NCBI GenBank assembly: GCA_016793635.1
Contig: JAEUMD010000003.1
Coordinates: 1 to 64,000 of the forward strand
From: Hyphomicrobiaceae bacterium
Lineage (GTDB): Bacteria > Pseudomonadota > Alphaproteobacteria > Rhizobiales > Hyphomicrobiaceae
Length of the DNA: 64,000 bases
Direction: 5' to 3'
The notes beneath the pieces were generated by a model. The model searched no databases. It had not been told where the DNA came from and saw only the letters and a program-made list of their open reading frames with translations. Position numbers and translations under genes: made by a program. This document shows positions 8,144 through 17,152 of this stretch, in pieces; position 1 is the stretch's first letter; each line of letters starts with the position of its first letter.

Positions 8144-10762
8144 TCATTCACACTTCGAGAACCCGCAATCGCGGCAGATCGAGCACCCCTCCTGGCGTTC
8201 GATCCGCGCCGAAGAGCATCTGGGGCAGAAGTGTGCTGGCGGCGGGCGCCGCGTTGCATCGCCAGCCTTATCCTCGTCAGACTGCCCGCGCAGCCCGGCT
8301 CCACCTTCCCTCACCTTCGCTCTGGCACTGGAATTAACCCTGGTGCTGGTGCTGGTACTCGCACCGCCCGTCAGCGACAGCGAACTGGTTGCGGCGTGCC
8401 CCGCTCCAACTTCCGCATCGCGTCCCGCGACCAACTCGACCGAAACCGGGCCGATGTCCGTACCGCTCACCATCTCCGGCGTATTGAACCCGATCTCGAC
8501 GAGATGACGCTGAATGACGTCGCCGATCGCTGCCAACAGGCTTGGAACGTAGCGGCCCTCGAGCCACTGGCCACCCTGCGGATCGAACACGGCCTTGAGC
8601 TCTTCCGCGACGAACGACACATCACCACCACGCCGGAATACCGCGCTGATCATCCGCGTCAACGCCACCGTCCACGCGTAGTGATCGAGATTGCGCGTGT
8701 TGATGAAGATCTCGAACGGCCGCCGCCGCCCACCGCGCTCGATGTCGTTGATGGTGACGTAAATCGCGTGATCGCTCGACGGCCAGCGCAGCTTGTATGT
8801 GAAGCCCTGAAGCACCGCGTCACGCTCCAGCGGATGCGAGATGTAGACCACCTCCCGTTGCCCCTGAGGCACCAGCGCACGTGGCACGTCCCGCGCCACC
8901 GCGCGCGCCGACGCGGCGCCTCTAGTCTCGTCCGCCGTGGCAGCGACCTTGCCCGTCGATGCCAGTTCCGCACTGGCGGACGCCGCGGCGGCACGCGGAT
9001 GATCGACTGTCGACTGGGGGTGCGCCGCCTCGCACGGCGCCTCACTCAGACCTGCCACGAGCACAGCGCCGGTCACCGCGTTCGGCCGATAGGTCGTGCA
9101 GCCCTTGAGACCGAGTGCGTCCGCCTCGAGGTAGATCGCCTCGAATTCCTCGAATGAGCATTCCGCGGGCACGTTGATCGTTTTCGACATGGAACTGTCG
9201 ACGTGCGGCTGAAGCGCGGCCTGCATGGCGAGATGCGCCGATGGTGTCAATTCACGCGCAGTGACGAACGCTGGCGGCAGCGGCGCATCCTCGCCGAACC
9301 GGCGGCGGAACTCGGCGAAAGCATGATCCTCGACGATCTCCTCGCGCCGCGCCCCCGTCTTGTCGAGTAGGTTGCGCCGATAGCGGTAGTCGAAAATCGG
9401 CTCGATCCCACTCGAAACGTTGCCGGCGAGGAGAGAAATCGTCCCCGTCGGGGCAATCGACGTGAGGCAGCCGTTGCGGATGCCGTGGCGTGCAATCGCA
9501 GCCCTGGTCGTTTCGCCGAGGCGCGAGACAAAGGGCGCCGCCAGGAACGCATCATGGTCATAAAGGGGAAACGCCCCCTTCTCGCCAGCAAGGCCGGCGC
9601 TGGCACGGTAAGCACTCTCGGCGATCGCCCCCATCCAGCGCCCCGCCAAATGCCGGGCCTCGGCACTATCGTAGCGCAGCCCCACGAAGGCGAGAGCATC
9701 GGCGAGGCCCGTGACCCCGAGCCCGATCCGCCGCTTCGAGAGAGCCTCCTGCCGCTGGCGGGCAAGCGGATAACGCGAGACTTCGATGATGTTGTCGAGC
9801 AGGCGCACCGCAATGCCGACCCGCTCATCGAGCCGTGCAAGATCAATGTACGCGTCAGCCGCGTACGGGTTCTCCACCAGCGCTGCCAAATTGATCGAGC
9901 CGAGAAGGCACGCACCGAACGGCGGCAGAGGCTGCTCACCACAAGGATTCGTCGCGCTGATCGTCTCGCAATAACGCAGATTGTTGGCGCCATTCACGCG
10001 GTCGATGAAGATCACGCCCGGCTCGGCATACTCGTAGGTCGCGCTCATGATCCGCCGCCACAAGGCGCGCGCCGAAATCGTGCGGTAAACCTTGCCGCCG
10101 AACACCAACGGCCACTCCGCGTCGCTCTTAACGGCGTGGATGAACGCATGGGACACCAGCACCGACAGATTGAAATTCTGGAGTTGCCCCGGCTCGCGCT
10201 TCGCGTCCACGAACATCTCGATGTCGGGATGGTCCGCGCGCATGGTGGCCATCATCGCCCCGCGCCGCGCGCCAGCCGACATGATGGTGCGACACATAGC
10301 GTCCCAGACGTGCATGAAGCTGACCGGGCCCGAGGCGTCGGCACCGATGCTGCGCACAGGCGACCCGGCGGGCCGCAACGTTGAGAAATCCATGCCGACG
10401 CCGCCGCCGGCCTGCATCGTGAGCGCCGCCTGTTTCACGCCATCGAAGATCGACCCGAGATCATCCTCGATCGTCCCCATGACGAAGCAGTTGAACAGCG
10501 TGACGGAGCGCGCGGTTCCAGCCCCCGCCAGAATACGCCCGGCCGGAATGAAGCCGAGGTCCGACATCGCGTCATAAAACGCGCCCGCCCAACGCTCCCG
10601 CGCACGCTTGCCACCCTTCTCGGCACCCGCCGCGGCCCTGGCGACGCGCGTCAGCGTCTCGTCGAGCGTCTCCTCCGCCGAACCGTCAGGGCGAACGAAG
10701 CGATACTTGCTTCGCCAGATTTCCTCGGCGATGGCGGCCTTGAAGTGCGGCTTAGAGGGCAT
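8144..10762 (-). CDS. nrdJ: Adenosylcobalamin-dependent (class II) ribonucleotide reductase
   Basis: 872 residues from the ATG at 10762, preceded by GAGGA at good distance; a TTG 21 bases upstream is in frame but less likely. It makes deoxyribonucleotides using a B12-derived radical. Visible family features are FNCFVMGTIEDDLGSIFDG near residue 90, the active-site region NPCGEQPLPPFGACLLGS, the PTGTISLLAGNVSSGIEP loop, and CTTYRPNAV. The C-terminus carries a Ser/Thr linker and a small zinc-ribbon-like end with two CxxC pairs (HFCPRCSSARIE and CSICRDCGFSKCE), as in other NrdJ proteins, presumably for redox relay to thioredoxin. It is a compact form; many alphaproteobacterial NrdJ proteins are longer. 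No companion class I or III subunit lies in the window. Confidence 0.93.
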   Translation of the reverse strand: MPSKPHFKAAIAEEIWRSKYRFVRPDGSAEETLDETLTRVARAAAGAEKGGKRARERWAGAFYDAMSDLGFIPAGRILAGAGTARSVTLFNCFVMGTIEDDLGSIFDGVKQAALTMQAGGGVGMDFSTLRPAGSPVRSIGADASGPVSFMHVWDAMCRTIMSAGARRGAMMATMRADHPDIEMFVDAKREPGQLQNFNLSVLVSHAFIHAVKSDAEWPLVFGGKVYRTISARALWRRIMSATYEYAEPGVIFIDRVNGANNLRYCETISATNPCGEQPLPPFGACLLGSINLAALVENPYAADAYIDLARLDERVGIAVRLLDNIIEVSRYPLARQRQEALSKRRIGLGVTGLADALAFVGLRYDSAEARHLAGRWMGAIAESAYRASAGLAGEKGAFPLYDHDAFLAAPFVSRLGETTRAAIARHGIRNGCLTSIAPTGTISLLAGNVSSGIEPIFDYRYRRNLLDKTGARREEIVEDHAFAEFRRRFGEDAPLPPAFVTARELTPSAHLAMQAALQPHVDSSMSKTINVPAECSFEEFEAIYLEADALGLKGCTTYRPNAVTGAVLVAGLSEAPCEAAHPQSTVDHPRAAAASASAELASTGKVAATADETRGAASARAVARDVPRALVPQGQREVVYISHPLERDAVLQGFTYKLRWPSSDHAIYVTINDIERGGRRRPFEIFINTRNLDHYAWTVALTRMISAVFRRGGDVSFVAEELKAVFDPQGGQWLEGRYVPSLLAAIGDVIQRHLVEIGFNTPEMVSGTDIGPVSVELVAGRDAEVGAGHAATSSLSLTGGASTSTSTRVNSSARAKVREGGAGLRGQSDEDKAGDATRRPPPAHFCPRCSSARIERQEGCSICRDCGFSKCE

Positions 10763-10790
10763 GGCAGCATCCTCGTCGGACAATCACCGC

Positions 10791-10818
10791 AATGTAGCAA
10801 TATCGCCAGGGAAGTCAA
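10791..10818 (-). promoter_or_regulatory. Candidate promoter of nrdJ
   Basis: On the minus strand TTGACT (10818-10813), a 16-base spacer and TACATT (10796-10791) resemble a sigma-70 promoter. It would start transcription about 20 bases before the ATG at 10762, supporting that start over the TTG at 10783. No cobalamin riboswitch is evident between this site and the neighbouring gene. Confidence 0.4.
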
Positions 10819-10866
10819 TTAATGTTCCGCTATTGTTCTTTTTTTGTTTTTGTGAGATCTTACCGA

Positions 10867-11607
10867 TCAGGTGGTATGCGCCCGCTGACTTGGGGGCCGG
10901 GAATGCGCCTCGTTCAAAAGCCTTTCAGTGGCTGTTTCGATACGGGTCTGCAACGCCTCGCGGAACGCTGCGCGCGGCAAACCAGGCGGAATGGCTGGAA
11001 GAAACTCGACGACGATGGTCCCCGGAACACGGATCCAACGCCGGCGTGGCCAGAACACTCCGGAGTTGAGCGCCAGCGGCACGCACGGAAGGGCGAGGGC
11101 TTCATAGATCGCAACGACGCCTGGCTTGTAATCCGGTGGTGCACCGGGCGCGCGGCGCGTGCCCTCCGGGAAAATGACGATTTCGCGACCGCTCGCGGCC
11201 CTGTCCTTCGCGTCCCGGATCAAACGCTTAAGGGCCGAGGGGCCGCGCTCCCGCTGGACGAAGATGTGACGGAACTTGTGACTGAACCATCCATAGAGCG
11301 GGATCCAGCCGAGTTCTGCTTTCATAACCATAGCCGGATCGCGAAACAGCGTGATCAGCGCGAACGTGTCCCATGCCGACTGATGCTTCGCGGCGACGAG
11401 AACCGCCCCCTCCGGCAGATGCTCGCGGCCGCGAACCTCGAGTTGCGTGCCCACGATGACCTTGAGCCACCAGAGGGAGGCGTGCGCGTGCGCCTTGAGC
11501 CCCATCATGGCCCATCGCCGCGGGCCGAGAAGCAGCGGAGAGCCGAGCACGAGGAACACGGCGGTATTGAGATAAAAGACAATGGCGAAGACGATGGAGC
11601 GCAGCAT
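10867..11607 (-). CDS. plsC: 1-acyl-sn-glycerol-3-phosphate acyltransferase (PlsC-like)
   Basis: 246 residues with an N-terminal membrane helix (about residues 5-28). Acyltransferase motif I is HQSAWD (about residue 76, HxxxxD), motif III is VIFPEGTRR (about residue 145), and a motif II-like stretch 'KAELGWIPLYGWF' lies between. It would add the second acyl chain to lysophosphatidate at the inner membrane for phospholipid synthesis. It follows the YdcF-like gene on the same strand with about 210 bases between. Such a copy next to ydcF and ftsEX is often seen in Hyphomicrobiales. Confidence 0.88.
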   Translation of the reverse strand: MLRSIVFAIVFYLNTAVFLVLGSPLLLGPRRWAMMGLKAHAHASLWWLKVIVGTQLEVRGREHLPEGAVLVAAKHQSAWDTFALITLFRDPAMVMKAELGWIPLYGWFSHKFRHIFVQRERGPSALKRLIRDAKDRAASGREIVIFPEGTRRAPGAPPDYKPGVVAIYEALALPCVPLALNSGVFWPRRRWIRVPGTIVVEFLPAIPPGLPRAAFREALQTRIETATERLLNEAHSRPPSQRAHTT

Positions 11608-11815
11608 GCGGGGATTTCGCTCTTAGGCAGGGACGGACAGATCCGGCTTTGGCAATGGTCTCGGGGCGTTGCCGGGGTCAGCAGGCTTCGACACTAATCA
11701 GAGCACCGCCGTACCGCAAAGCTCGTTGCCGAGCCAGGGCGCCTGTCGGCCGCCGCTGTGATGGCGTTGCAACCGCCCCATTGCCGGATGATATGCCAGC
11801 CTCGCGCACCGCGCG

Positions 11816-12475
11816 CTACTTCGCCAACTTGGCGCTCGTAGGATCGCCAAGGGGAGTGGACGCGAGCGTTGACGACTGAAGGCCGTGCAGGACCCGGGCC
11901 GCGGTCAGGCGCGCCGCCGCTGGCAGAAACTTCAGGTACTCCGACAGCAGCAGGCGGGCCGTCCCGGGATGCAGCCACCAGGCTTCGACGGGGAACGACC
12001 TCGGCACGACCGCATGCGGTTCGAGGCGAACGTCCGGCATGACACGGGAGAACTCCGCGAGACTACGCGGCATATGATAGTTGGACGTTACCAGAAACAG
12101 GCTCTTGAACCCGTGGTGACGGAGCCAGACTCCGGTCTCTGTCGCGTTGCCGATCGTATCAAGCGCCTTGGTATCGATATCGACGCAGCAATCGAGTATG
12201 GAGGGCGCCAGCCCCGTGATCCGCGCAATATCACCATTCGAGACGCGCGGATTGACGCCGCTGATCAGAAGGCGGCGGCCACGACCGGACTCGAGCAGGC
12301 GCGCACCCTCCGCGATGCGGAAGTCGGCGCCAGTGAGGACAACGATGGCGTCGGCGTCACCGGCCCCGCGGATCGGTTCGCGCATGACATAGCCGGCGAA
12401 CAGAACGAACCCGAGCGCGATCATGGCCAGCGCCGCGCCGGCCAATCCTATCATCGCTCGAAGTGGGCGCCGCAT
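11816..12475 (-). CDS. YdcF-like membrane protein (DUF218/ElyC-type)
   Basis: 219 residues; one N-terminal membrane helix (about 8-30), then the DUF218 core: DADAIVVLTGADFRIAEGAR, a middle 'LLISGVNPRVSN' and the late VTSNYHMPRSLAEF motif with the conserved Asn/His. Members of this family (YdcF, SanA, ElyC) affect envelope integrity, lipid carrier or peptidoglycan handling. Its place between ftsX/ftsE and plsC on the same strand fits an envelope role. The exact activity is unknown. Confidence 0.82.
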   Translation of the reverse strand: MRRPLRAMIGLAGAALAMIALGFVLFAGYVMREPIRGAGDADAIVVLTGADFRIAEGARLLESGRGRRLLISGVNPRVSNGDIARITGLAPSILDCCVDIDTKALDTIGNATETGVWLRHHGFKSLFLVTSNYHMPRSLAEFSRVMPDVRLEPHAVVPRSFPVEAWWLHPGTARLLLSEYLKFLPAAARLTAARVLHGLQSSTLASTPLGDPTSAKLAK

Positions 12476-13060
12476 GGGCTGGTTCTCGATTCTCCTACAG
12501 GTGTTCAGTTTTGCAGACGCAGCGCCGGAAGCAACCCGCCTCGACAGATATTCGCCGCCGCCGAAGGAGGAACGAAGCCGGCCGCCTCTCCGAAGGCAGC
12601 AATGCCAGGACGAGACAGGGTGCGGGGCCAGTTCAAATAGCCAAACCCGAACAGCCCCTTCCGGACCGCCCTTGCCCCTTTGAAGCTTGCCCTTTTGAAG
12701 GTTGGATGGTCCATGTCTCGTGGAGCAACGCGCGGGCTAAGGCACCCGGCGCGACCGAAGGCCTTCGGACCCATAGTGCTACCGCACTTTGATGGAAGTA
12801 GGATCGGCCGAGAAGGATTGTCGTGAAGGGCACGTTATTCCGCTGACCAAAGCGCGCCAGGCAGTCCTGCTATGACAAAGGGTACCACTGCATCCTTCAC
12901 AGCCCCCACGCACGGCACGCAGCTCACGGGCGAAAGCTCGAAACACGGACGGCCGATACTCCGAGGATGGGCCGGACGAAAACCACACGAGCGGCCTTTT
13001 CCGCCGCACACCGGTCGTGTACCCGGCCGACCCCACTGCAAACGCGCTCCGGCTCTCGCC
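12476..13060. other. Gene-free stretch between ydcF-like gene and ftsX
   Basis: 585 bases. No open frame with coding character or ribosome site on either strand. It contains a 15-base tandem duplicate with one mismatch (CTTGCCCCTTTGAAG at 12671 and CTTGCCCTTTTGAAG at 12686). The promoter for the ydcF-like gene and the end of the ftsEX transcript must lie here, but neither can be placed with confidence. Confidence 0.4.
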
Positions 13061-14152
13061 TCAGGCGCGGTTATTGAGGATGCGGTAGACGCCCAGCCGC
13101 GATGTCAGCATGCACAGGGACGAGATCACGACGACCACGATCATCAGCAGGACATAGCCCGCCGCGTCGAGCGTCCCCGAGCCGATCATGCGGTGCATCT
13201 CGGCGAGCGTCACCTGCCCACCGCCGAGGAGCTGCATGATCCATGGCATCGAAAAGAAGACCAGCATGGCGAACAGCGCGCCGACCAGCCCCGCGCGGAC
13301 ACCGAGGCGCAGGAAATGTTTCTCGAACTCGCGCGCGATGAACCGGTCGGTCGCGCCGACGAAATGCAGCACCTCGACGATCTCGCGGTTCGAGGCCATC
13401 GAGCTCTTCGTCGCCGAGATGATGATGGCCATGGTCGCGGCGCCGACGAGAACGAGGATCGCCAGGCCGCCAAGCGCGAACGAGCGGGTGACGGTGCGGA
13501 TCTGCTGCTGCCATTGACGATGGTCGTCGAGGGTGACGCCCGCGTGCGCGGCGGCAAGGCGCTTGCGTACCTCTGCGAGATCGGGCGGGGCGGCGCGATC
13601 AACCTCGACGGCGATGATGCGCGGCACGGGTAGTGCCTTCCAGGCGTCCGAAGTGCCGAGCCAGGGCTCGAGCAACGCGCCCGATTCCGCCAGCGAAAGC
13701 ACGTTGACGGCGGAGACGCCGGCCTCGCGCTTCAGCAGCGCTTCGACCGATGCAATGGTTTTCTCGGTATCGACGCCGTCGCGCGGCTCGACCTGAACCG
13801 AAACCTCGCTGGCAATGTCCTTCAGCCATGCGTCGGCCGACTGGTTCATCATGTACACGGCGCCAGCGGTGAGACAGGCGAGGAAGCACATGATGGCGAT
13901 GACGAGCGTGAGCGAGCTGCCTGTGACGGTACCCGCCGGAACGATCGGTGCGTTGCCGTGCATGCTGCCGGCCGCAGCCTCCGCCGCCGCTTGGGTTGCA
14001 TAGGCAGGGCGGGCCTCGGGCGCTTCGAGACGAGGAGCGGACGGCTCGGCAAAAGCCGGCCCCGTCACCACGTCATCGTAATCGAGCGAGGGGGGCGGCG
14101 GGAGCGGCCGCGATCCGGGCCGTAGGGGCGGTCTGTTAGACGATGCGGACAT
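13061..14152 (-). CDS. ftsX: Cell division protein FtsX
   Basis: 363 residues with a Pro-rich cytoplasmic N-terminus of about 80 residues, first membrane helix (TLVIAIMCFLACLTAGAVYM), an extracytoplasmic domain of about 120 residues, and three more membrane helices in the C-terminal FtsX/permease part (motif 'EVLHFVGATDRFIAREFEKH', residues about 265-285). FtsX forms with FtsE the ABC-type complex that controls septal peptidoglycan hydrolases. Its start overlaps the end of ftsE by 17 bases, so the two are one operon. Confidence 0.93.
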   Translation of the reverse strand: MSASSNRPPLRPGSRPLPPPPSLDYDDVVTGPAFAEPSAPRLEAPEARPAYATQAAAEAAAGSMHGNAPIVPAGTVTGSSLTLVIAIMCFLACLTAGAVYMMNQSADAWLKDIASEVSVQVEPRDGVDTEKTIASVEALLKREAGVSAVNVLSLAESGALLEPWLGTSDAWKALPVPRIIAVEVDRAAPPDLAEVRKRLAAAHAGVTLDDHRQWQQQIRTVTRSFALGGLAILVLVGAATMAIIISATKSSMASNREIVEVLHFVGATDRFIAREFEKHFLRLGVRAGLVGALFAMLVFFSMPWIMQLLGGGQVTLAEMHRMIGSGTLDAAGYVLLMIVVVVISSLCMLTSRLGVYRILNNRA

Positions 14153-14792
14153 GGCCCTCGTGCAACTCCAGTCGCGGCGCCTTGAACTGACGCATCAGTT
14201 GGTGATCGTGGGTGGCGATGAGCACGGACGTGCCGAGCCGGTTGAGCTCGACGAATAGCCGCAGCAGACGCCGCGCCATCTGCGGGTCGACGTTACCGGT
14301 CGGCTCGTCCGCCAGCAGCAGCTCCGGCTTGCCGATCACCGCACGGGCGATCGCGGCGCGCTGCTTCTCACCGCCCGAAAGAACCGAGGGGTAGGCATGC
14401 ATCCGGTGGCCGAGGCCGACCCATTGCAGCAAGTCCGTGACGTCCTCGCGATAATCCGAGACACGCCGGCCGACCACGCGCAACGGCAGGGCGACGTTCT
14501 CCCAGGTGGTCAGGTGATCGAGCAGTCGGAAATCCTGGAAGACGATGCCGATGCGGCGGCGCAACTGGGCGCGCTGCTGCGTCGAGATGTGGCTGACGTC
14601 CTGGTTGAAGAGATGGATCTGGCCGCGCGTCGGATGGATCGACATGAACAGCAGCCGGAGCAACGACGACTTGCCGGCGCCCGAAGGACCGGTGAGGAAG
14701 TGGAACGAGCCGGGTCGCAGGTGAAAATCGATCTCGGAGAGAATTTCCGGACCGGTATCGTACCTCAGCGCTATGTTGTTCAGCCGGATCAA
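14136..14792 (-). CDS. ftsE: Cell division ATP-binding protein FtsE
   Basis: 218 residues, complete ABC ATPase: Walker A GPSGAGKSSLL, signature LSGGEKQRAAIARA, Walker B LLLADEPTGNVD and the switch His in LIATHDH. Full length for FtsE. The start MIRLNNIALRYDTGPEIL is typical. It lies directly before ftsX with a short overlap; together they couple ATP use in the cytoplasm to septal wall hydrolysis. Confidence 0.95.
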   Translation of the reverse strand: MIRLNNIALRYDTGPEILSEIDFHLRPGSFHFLTGPSGAGKSSLLRLLFMSIHPTRGQIHLFNQDVSHISTQQRAQLRRRIGIVFQDFRLLDHLTTWENVALPLRVVGRRVSDYREDVTDLLQWVGLGHRMHAYPSVLSGGEKQRAAIARAVIGKPELLLADEPTGNVDPQMARRLLRLFVELNRLGTSVLIATHDHQLMRQFKAPRLELHEGHVRIV

Positions 14793-15213
14793 TGCTGCCG
14801 TCGCAATTCTGCTAAAGGTTCCAGTCTAGAGCATCATCCGACCGCACAGAACGGCGGAAGGCCACGAGCGGACTGATGACGAGCGGTCTGATGAAGTGTC
14901 CTGGAACGCTCCAGGTTAGTGCCGTTTGTTCCGGTGAGCGGAACCGCTCCAGGTTCCGACCTATCGGATAGCGCTCCAGAAGCACCTAAGTCGGTGGGTC
15001 TTCGGAAGATAGATCGGCTAGGAATGTGGCGTCCTCGTGTAAGCCCTGCCGTGCCACCTGCCGCACCGGTCCGGCCCCTGCGAATAGCAGAGCCAGCGCG
15101 GCGCGGGTTCCACCCACTGTGCATGCCTCGATGTCGGAGGCGGGCGTGTTTGGCAAGTGGGCAAACGCAGCAGATTATGGATAATTGGGCACGTGCCTGT
15201 TTCTGGAGAGCCG
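14793..15213. other. Divergent intergenic region of ftsE and hpt with two small hairpins
   Basis: 421 bases without a supported gene. Two short inverted repeats share a half: CCTGGA-ACGC-TCCAGG (14900-14915) and GGAACC-GCTCCA-GGTTCC (14940-14957); the strings GGAACGCTCCAGGTT and GGAACCGCTCCAGGTT are near-copies. They may be a degenerate palindromic repeat or protein-binding sites. Both promoters should lie here. Confidence 0.4.
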
Positions 15214-15786
15214 ATGAAAGAGACCGTGACCCGATCGAACCCCGCCGCCGCCCCCGCATCCGACAGCGTCGAGGTGATTTACACCGCCGAGGCGATCGCC
15301 GCCCGGGTCGACGAACTTGCCAAGGAGATCGCCTCCGCGCGGCTGGAGCCCCTGCTGGTGATCGCCGTGCTCAAAGGGAGCTTCGTTTTCGCCGCCGATC
15401 TGATCCGCGCGCTGAACCGCGCCGGCCTGGAGCCGGAGGTCGATTTCATCACGCTGTCGAGCTACCGGAAGAACCGCATTTCGCAGGGCAGCGTCGACAT
15501 CCTGCGTGACGTCGAGATGGACGTTGCCGGCCGCAACGTCTTGCTGATCGACGACGTGCTCGATTCGGGCCGCACCCTCGCCTTCGCCAAGGATCTGATT
15601 TCGGCACGCGGCGCACGCTCCATCAAGACCTGCGTGCTGCTGGCCAAGGCGACACGTCGGGCCGTCAACGTAGAAGCCGACTTCCGCGCCTTCGACTGTC
15701 CGGAGACGTTCGTCGTCGGCTACGGCATGGATGTCGCCCACCGGTTCCGCGAGCTGCCCTATGTCGGGCGGCTCACGGACGACTGA
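15214..15786 (+). CDS. hpt: Hypoxanthine(-guanine) phosphoribosyltransferase
   Basis: 190 residues from the ATG at 15214, preceded by GGAGAG four bases upstream; an upstream in-frame start at 15157 lacks a site. The PRPP-binding motif is VLLIDDVLDSGRTL (about residue 105) and the early loop reads VIAVLKGSFVFAADL. The conserved SYRKNRISQG flexible-loop region is also present. It salvages hypoxanthine or guanine with PRPP to the nucleotide. The CpdR-like gene follows 97 bases later on the same strand. Confidence 0.93.
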   Translation: MKETVTRSNPAAAPASDSVEVIYTAEAIAARVDELAKEIASARLEPLLVIAVLKGSFVFAADLIRALNRAGLEPEVDFITLSSYRKNRISQGSVDILRDVEMDVAGRNVLLIDDVLDSGRTLAFAKDLISARGARSIKTCVLLAKATRRAVNVEADFRAFDCPETFVVGYGMDVAHRFRELPYVGRLTDD

Positions 15787-15883
15787 TCCGAGACCGGCGG
15801 GCCGGGCGGGTCCCGGCGCGCATTGCCGATATGGCGAGCGAGAACCGCTACCGAGCCCGACAAACTAGCCGCGTGAGTTTGAG

Positions 15884-16240
15884 ATGGCCCATATCCTGCT
15901 GGCGGACGACGACAAGGCTCTGCGCGACCTCGCCGCCCGCGCGCTCGAGGCGGACGGCCACAAGGTCGCGACCGCCAGCGATGGAACCGAAGCAGCGCAA
16001 CTTCTCGAAGCCGGCCACTATGATCTCCTCGTCTCGGATGTCGAAATGCCCGGATGCGGCGGCTTCGAGCTGGTACGGGACTTCGCGGCCCGCAAACCCC
16101 GCATGCGCTTCTTGCTCGTCTCCGGATTCATCGAGAAGCTCGAAAGCGCCCCCGCCGGGACAGGCGGCAAATACGTGACGCTGGCGAAGCCTTTCACCCT
16201 CGAACGGCTGCGCGCCGAAGTCTCGCGTCTGCTGCGCTGA
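15884..16240 (+). CDS. cpdR: Single-domain response regulator, CpdR-like
   Basis: 118 residues made only of a receiver domain. Acidic pocket DDD near residue 8, phospho-acceptor Asp in LLVSDVEMPG (about residue 51), switch Ser in LLVSGFIE, and Lys in LAKPFTLERL. Length and layout match CpdR, which in alphaproteobacteria, when unphosphorylated, directs ClpXP to the cell pole and triggers breakdown of cell-cycle proteins; it is dephosphorylated through the CckA-ChpT relay. Assignment as CpdR rather than another stand-alone receiver is by length, sequence feel and neighbourhood. Confidence 0.75.
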   Translation: MAHILLADDDKALRDLAARALEADGHKVATASDGTEAAQLLEAGHYDLLVSDVEMPGCGGFELVRDFAARKPRMRFLLVSGFIEKLESAPAGTGGKYVTLAKPFTLERLRAEVSRLLR

Positions 16241-16290
16241 TCGCTGCCCGGCATGCGACGGTGAAGGGGCCGTCCGGCTGGCGCGCCTTT

Positions 16291-17043
16291 TTAAACGTCC
16301 GCGTCGCTCAGATGACGGCGGTAGCTGAAACGCCGCCGGTCGCCCGGCTTCATCCGCCGCACGAGCCGTGCCCCCTCGGCCCGGCAGCGCTGCGCCCGGC
16401 ACAGCGCTTCCGCCCGCGCCGAGGCTGGCCCAGCGCTTGCGCAACGGCAGGGTGCCGACCGGCAGCGCCCGAACACGCCACCGATGACGCCCAGCAGTCG
16501 CTCGAGTTCCCGTTCGCGGATACCGAGCTCGCGCATGTGACGGAGCGTGTTGACGAGATAGTCGAGGTTGACGCCGGAGAGCCCCCGCGCCCCCGTGATG
16601 AGCCGCGCCTGGCACGCGAGCGGCAGCCGGCCAACGTAGCTCGGATGCGCACGCTCGACCAAATAGGCGACGGCGAGGACCGGTTTTGCATGGGACCGGG
16701 CGTCGAGTTCTGCCTCCACCCGAACCTCGCGGTAGACTCCGTTCACCTGCTCGCGTTCCCGCAGGTAGGCGAGCGTCGCGCGGGCCTCTTTGGCGGGGAC
16801 GCGATAGACGAGCCCTTCGCAGACGCCACCACGGTCGAGACCGAGCACGAGCCCCGGGCGCCCCGGCGAGCCGCGGTGATGGACGGAAGCGACACAGAAC
16901 CGGCGCGAATAGCCGGTGACCCGTGCCCGCGCGACTTCGGCGAAAGGAAATCCGGGTCGCCACATCAGCGAGCCATAGGCGAAGACCCAGAGGTCGCCGC
17001 CGCGATCGCGCGATTGGTCAGCAGAACCGGCGAAACGGGTCAT
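16291..17043 (-). CDS. chaC: ChaC-like gamma-glutamylcyclotransferase
   Basis: 250 residues from the ATG at 17043 (AAGGACGAAGGC just before it); an upstream in-frame start at 17091 is weaker. The nucleotide/substrate-loop motif is DLWVFAYGSLMWRPGFPF, typical of ChaC. Conserved 'GYSRRFCV', 'GLVLGLDRGGVCEGLVYRV' parts and the C-terminal 'GLSGVNLDYLVNTLRHMREL' region follow. ChaC enzymes split glutathione to 5-oxoproline and Cys-Gly in the cytoplasm. The C-terminal 50 residues are Arg/Ala/Cys-rich and look like an unconserved extension. It is convergent with cpdR. Confidence 0.85.
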   Translation of the reverse strand: MTRFAGSADQSRDRGGDLWVFAYGSLMWRPGFPFAEVARARVTGYSRRFCVASVHHRGSPGRPGLVLGLDRGGVCEGLVYRVPAKEARATLAYLREREQVNGVYREVRVEAELDARSHAKPVLAVAYLVERAHPSYVGRLPLACQARLITGARGLSGVNLDYLVNTLRHMRELGIRERELERLLGVIGGVFGRCRSAPCRCASAGPASARAEALCRAQRCRAEGARLVRRMKPGDRRRFSYRRHLSDADV

Positions 17044-17152
17044 GCCTTCGTCCTTACGTTCGCCTCGTCGTGCGGGCCCGCGTCGGCCCAATTTTGAATG
17101 GTGTCGCCAATTTCTCGAGAGGGCGCTCCATCAGAATGCCGCCCCGGAACAC

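Noticed and set aside
10784-10866. Possible cobalamin riboswitch before nrdJ
   Set aside because: The space is only about 80 bases and no B12-box-like core was found; a plain promoter fits better.
12505-12774. 89-residue minus-strand frame upstream of the ydcF-like gene
   Set aside because: No ribosome site; the repeated FKRAS/FKGAR part comes from the 15-base tandem duplicate.
14834-15259. 141-residue minus-strand frame between ftsE and hpt
   Set aside because: Arg/Ser/Gly noise, overlaps the hpt start and lacks a ribosome site.
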